Shown here in pieces: positions 61,186-64,000 of a stretch of DNA of 64,000 nucleotides (the first letter of the stretch is position 1; each line of letters starts with the position of its first letter). Source of the stretch: Prostheceraeus crozeri (lineage: Eukaryota; Platyhelminthes; Polycladida; Euryleptidae); NCBI GenBank assembly GCA_907163375.1, contig CAJQUW010005701.1:310001-374000 (forward strand), in the 5' to 3' direction. The notes beneath the pieces were generated by a model, which searched no databases, had not been told where the DNA came from, and worked only from the letters and a program-made list of their open reading frames with translations. The translations under genes were made by a program, and so were the position numbers.

Positions 61186-61342
61186 CATCATGCATTCACG
61201 AGGAAATGTGGTGAAACAGTGTGCTCTATGTGTGCATGATGATTTTAGGAACTAAAGAACGCCCATCACTCACTCCATCACTGAAAGAAAACATGAACGA
61301 GTTGAGATGACAGCCATTCGTATGCATGTGTAAAACTCTTAC

Positions 61343-61624
61343 TTAATCATCCGATATCACAATGATATCTTCACTTTCCACTTCCTCACTTTCCGAGTCC
61401 TCTCTTTCGACCGTCTCGGCCTCGCTCGTTACCATCTCGTACCAACTCTCCACCGTCTCGGTCTCTTGTCGTACTCGTCGGCTCATATCTTCATGCAGGG
61501 TGAAGTAAGAATAATACTTCACAAATTCCACAGTGATATCCTCACCATAGATATCACTGCGGAATTCTTCTCCGCGGTGTATGATGCGAAATGGCATCAC
61601 ACACGCTGTTGGCTTCTCAGACAT
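61343..61624 (-). CDS. Unknown gene B: small acidic protein with C-terminal SUMO-interaction-like motif
   Basis: A single coding exon of 93 residues that I do not recognise. It starts MSEKPTACVMPFRIIHRGEE, has an aromatic core (VEFVKYYSYFTLHEDM), then an acidic C-terminal third (about 66-86), and ends EDIIVISDD, a classic hydrophobic-plus-acidic SUMO-interaction motif. The TAA stop is directly followed by GTAAGA, a good donor; TTTCTTTCAG about 60 bases on (ending at 61281) would close a 62-bp intron in the 3' leader-free region. A TATAAAG lies 35-41 bases upstream of the ATG, so the 5' leader would be very short. It faces gene A across the central repeats. Function unknown. Confidence 0.5.
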   Translation of the reverse strand: MSEKPTACVMPFRIIHRGEEFRSDIYGEDITVEFVKYYSYFTLHEDMSRRVRQETETVESWYEMVTSEAETVEREDSESEEVESEDIIVISDD

Positions 61625-61658
61625 ACATGATTATGATAGAAAAATGGACGAGACTCTG

Positions 61659-61665
61659 CTTTATA
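61659..61665 (-). promoter_or_regulatory. TATA box of gene B
   Basis: TATAAAG on the minus strand, 35-41 bases before the ATG of gene B. With the usual spacing, transcription would start about 10-15 bases before the ATG. Confidence 0.5.
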
Positions 61666-61899
61666 TGAGAATGATACAGCTTTTCAAATGTCTGGTTCGC
61701 GCAATCAAATCGCTCTAAAATTATGGTTGGAGGAGGAAAAGGGGTCATATTTTCATTGACTGCCATCCTCAACCACTCAACAAACTTAGATGTATTTATC
61801 GTGTGAATCTCCCTTTCGGCGCGATAGCAATGAGCTGTGTGGGAATCAGCTAGGTGGGAGGTCTGAGATGATGATGCGTTCCTGCATCCTTGCTCGTGG

Positions 61900-62040
61900 G
61901 ACAGATGCGATGGATCTCTGTTTAATGTGACAGACGGGTGCCAGAGAGAGAGAGCGCGTGCATCTTTGTGTTCTACTCTATCTGTCTATTCTACGCGACA
62001 AACAGGCGTCAGAGTGCACTCGTGATTCTTTGTGTGTAGA
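61900..62040. repeat. Diverged tandem pair upstream of gene B
   Basis: The block GACAGACGGGTGCCAGAG near 61930 is echoed by GACAAACAGGCGTCAGAG near 61998, each followed by a TCTTTGTGT-GT stretch. No other feature is seen between 61666 and 62950 apart from dispersed short motifs such as AGCTGTGTGGGAATCA (near 61830), also found at 57110 and 60340. Confidence 0.4.
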
Positions 62041-62949
62041 GGAGGGGAACATCTGTTTCACTGATAGGTTTTATGATAAACATTTTGAATGGCAGCGTGT
62101 TGACTATTACAAGCAATGTTAAATGTCAATCCGTGTGTCATTTTCACATCGTCTGCATTCGCACAGAAAATCACTTGATGCAGGTTTCCATGTTGATTCT
62201 ATGATCAATGGTCGATTCGTTTAGAAATGAGACACGGTTTCATTTGTCAAGCTCATGAAAAGCAAACTTTGATTCTAACCTTTAATGCTCATGGTCAATC
62301 CTAATGTTCGCTGTTTCATACTCATGAAATAATTCCACTGACACAGACTTGATCATTCAATGACATGCTCTGCTGTTTCCTACTGATGAGTTTTCTACAC
62401 AGACGTGTTCATTTTGTGAGTTCAATGGTCGAGTCGTTGAACTAAGACTTATGCGTTTCTACAGGTCTTTATATCAGCTTTAAACATGACTGCAATCTAT
62501 GAAAGTTTTGCCAACATAAAGTTGTCATAAAGTTTCTTACACCACGGTTCATGTTTACGAATTTCATTTGAATGTCAGAAAGTTAGACTATATATGTTCA
62601 TCTGTCTATGATGAGTGTAAACGTTGTCACAGTTCTCCTTTATTTCCCGTCAACTAGTTGTGACACTTTTGTGTTTCACTTCATCTAGCAGGTTGATTTT
62701 TATCTCACATATGCTTTGAGTGTTTCCTAACTCATATGCATTCGACTAACAACGTTACAGGTTGTTATGTGTATACTTCTATGCTGTCGATGCAGAGTGC
62801 AAAAACACTATCTGTCTTTATTTACAAAACAGTCTACACACGCATTCAATTTGATAAAGGCAAACAACACATTTAGTAAAGCTGGTACGCTAACGAGTGT
62901 GACTGCAGAAACATCTTATAAAACTTTTTTCAACGTTCGCTAAGTTTCA

Positions 62950-63690
62950 CAACAACCTGTCAAAGACTTCTTACAAAACTTATTTCAACATTTGCGTTTA
63001 GACTTTTAAGAGAACATGTGCTTCACGTATTCTACACGAATGGTTAGCGCATGTGATATAAAACCCTAAATCCAACCGTAGAGGAGCCTACCCTTGGATT
63101 ATGAACTTTTACAACCCATGCGATTCAATGTCATGGAACTAGTTCTCACACACTCAACGTTTGTGACAAGACTTTACCTGGTTTTATAAAACATTCAACG
63201 CTTACTATCAGACCTTTTAACGCTGTGAAACAATCTACACAGTGCAGTAAAACTTTCCAGCGCTGTGGTGAACACTGTTTTCATATAACATTCTAAACTC
63301 TCAGTCTCACTGCAGTAGAAAACTGCTTTTAGTAAACCTGATGAAGCTAATCTAACAGTCATTAAGTTTGAATTTTCTAATAAGGGAACATTTGCCAACT
63401 GTCTCCAATAAAACTTTCTAACTGTGAAAGTAAGTTACAAGACAATCTACACTGTGCAGTAAAACCTTTTCGATAAAACTTTCTAGTGCTGTGATGAGTT
63501 CGGTCAGTCATACAACGTCAATGATCAAACTTAATTTTCACAAACGTGCGTCGCGGTAAAAACTAGTTGACTACACTGACGCTTACATTTTATGACACTT
63601 GTGTTTCATAAAACGTCATGATCAAACTTTACTTTTACAAACGTGTGTCACGGTAAACTATTTGACTAAACTTTGCTTTTGCAAACCATG
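62950..63690 (-). repeat. Right repeat arm, inverted relative to the left arm
   Basis: Read on the minus strand, 63110-62960 aligns with 56280-56420: GGGTAGG, TAC-GTTGGATTTA-GG and GTGTAGAATACGTGA-GCA occur in the same order. Further out, 63190-63690 has CACGTTTGTAAAAGTAAAGT-like modules resembling those upstream of gene A. So the two genes lie between arms of related sequence in opposite orientation. Confidence 0.5.
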
Positions 63691-63915
63691 ATACACTTTC
63701 TGACGACACTGACAAGAGCTTGCTCACTAGCGAAGAGAGAAGTCTGTGATGTGTTGCGTGTGGCGCATGAATGTCCTCCCGTTTCATCCCTTCATCATTT
63801 CGTCTCCGTGATAGAGACAGTTCTTAAAAGAACTGATGGTTCATTCTCGCATGGTTGGCCAACTATCGGGAGACAAGTGCAATGGAGATTTTGTGAGGTA
63901 ACCTGTGGCAGATAG
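63688..63915 (+). other. Weak open stretch at the window's right end
   Basis: The plus strand is open for 75 codons from ATG 63688 (MIHFLTTLTRACSLAKREVC to VQWRFCEVTCGR). It contains GAAGAGAGAAGT (near 63728), also present at the probable 5' exon of gene A (near 57553), and the second palindrome copy. It may be a diverged leader module rather than a gene. Confidence 0.2.
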
Positions 63916-64000
63916 CTAAATGTCGCCCTGGCGGTCAGAGTACAACGTTGAGACGAAAGGCTACCACTTGGAAACATGACGCAGAGAGGTTTCACAAGGA

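Overview
The window is metazoan nuclear DNA, AT-rich and crowded with repeats. Evidence for this is a spliced host gene with GT-AG introns, tRNA-derived SINEs, LINEs of several clades, Penelope-like elements and hAT-type DNA transposons. The host protein reads most like calcyphosin-like proteins of arthropods and other invertebrates, as I remember them. I cannot name the species.

Host gene (1.85-38.4 kb, + strand). A calcyphosin-like (CAPSL-type) four-EF-hand protein of 207 residues is encoded by five coding exons at 1850-1986, 13683-13860, 22773-22853, 26565-26690 and one of two last exons, 37849-37950 or 38319-38420. All junction phases agree. The two last exons encode nearly the same 33 residues with mostly silent differences, so they look like a duplicated, alternatively used terminal exon. 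The gene is stretched to 36.6 kb because its introns are full of mobile elements.

Intron contents. Intron 1 holds a degenerate Penelope endonuclease piece, a nest (a minus-strand LINE split by a 4.8 kb hAT-like element with a 5-bp target duplication, itself carrying another LINE and a MITE), a piggyBac-like MITE and a Jockey-type LINE. Intron 2 holds a SINE, a second Jockey-type LINE and a hAT-like transposase remnant with one recognisable end. Intron 3 holds a minus-strand LINE. Intron 4 holds a second SINE, a Penelope-like element with 103-bp inverted ends, a hAT-like element with 106-bp inverted ends, and a second nest (LINE, then hAT, then a second hAT, each hAT with an exact 8-bp duplication).

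38.4-54.2 kb. This is intergenic DNA with a CR1-like LINE (minus), a decayed RTE-like LINE (plus), and an array of about 313-bp tandem repeats interrupted by a fairly young, 5'-truncated L2/CR1-like LINE.

54.2-64 kb. This tract is different: almost no recognisable transposon proteins, many diverged repeat modules, and two small unfamiliar genes facing each other. The plus-strand gene (57829-59087, three coding exons, short introns) encodes a Cys/His-rich head, an acidic patch with a SUMO-interaction-like motif, and a long coiled coil. The minus-strand gene (61343-61624) encodes a 93-residue acidic protein ending in a SUMO-interaction-like motif. Related repeat arms lie on both sides in inverted orientation, and tandem repeats with regularly spaced TATA and initiator-like motifs lie upstream of and between the genes. 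I do not recognise either protein. This is the best candidate here for something undescribed.
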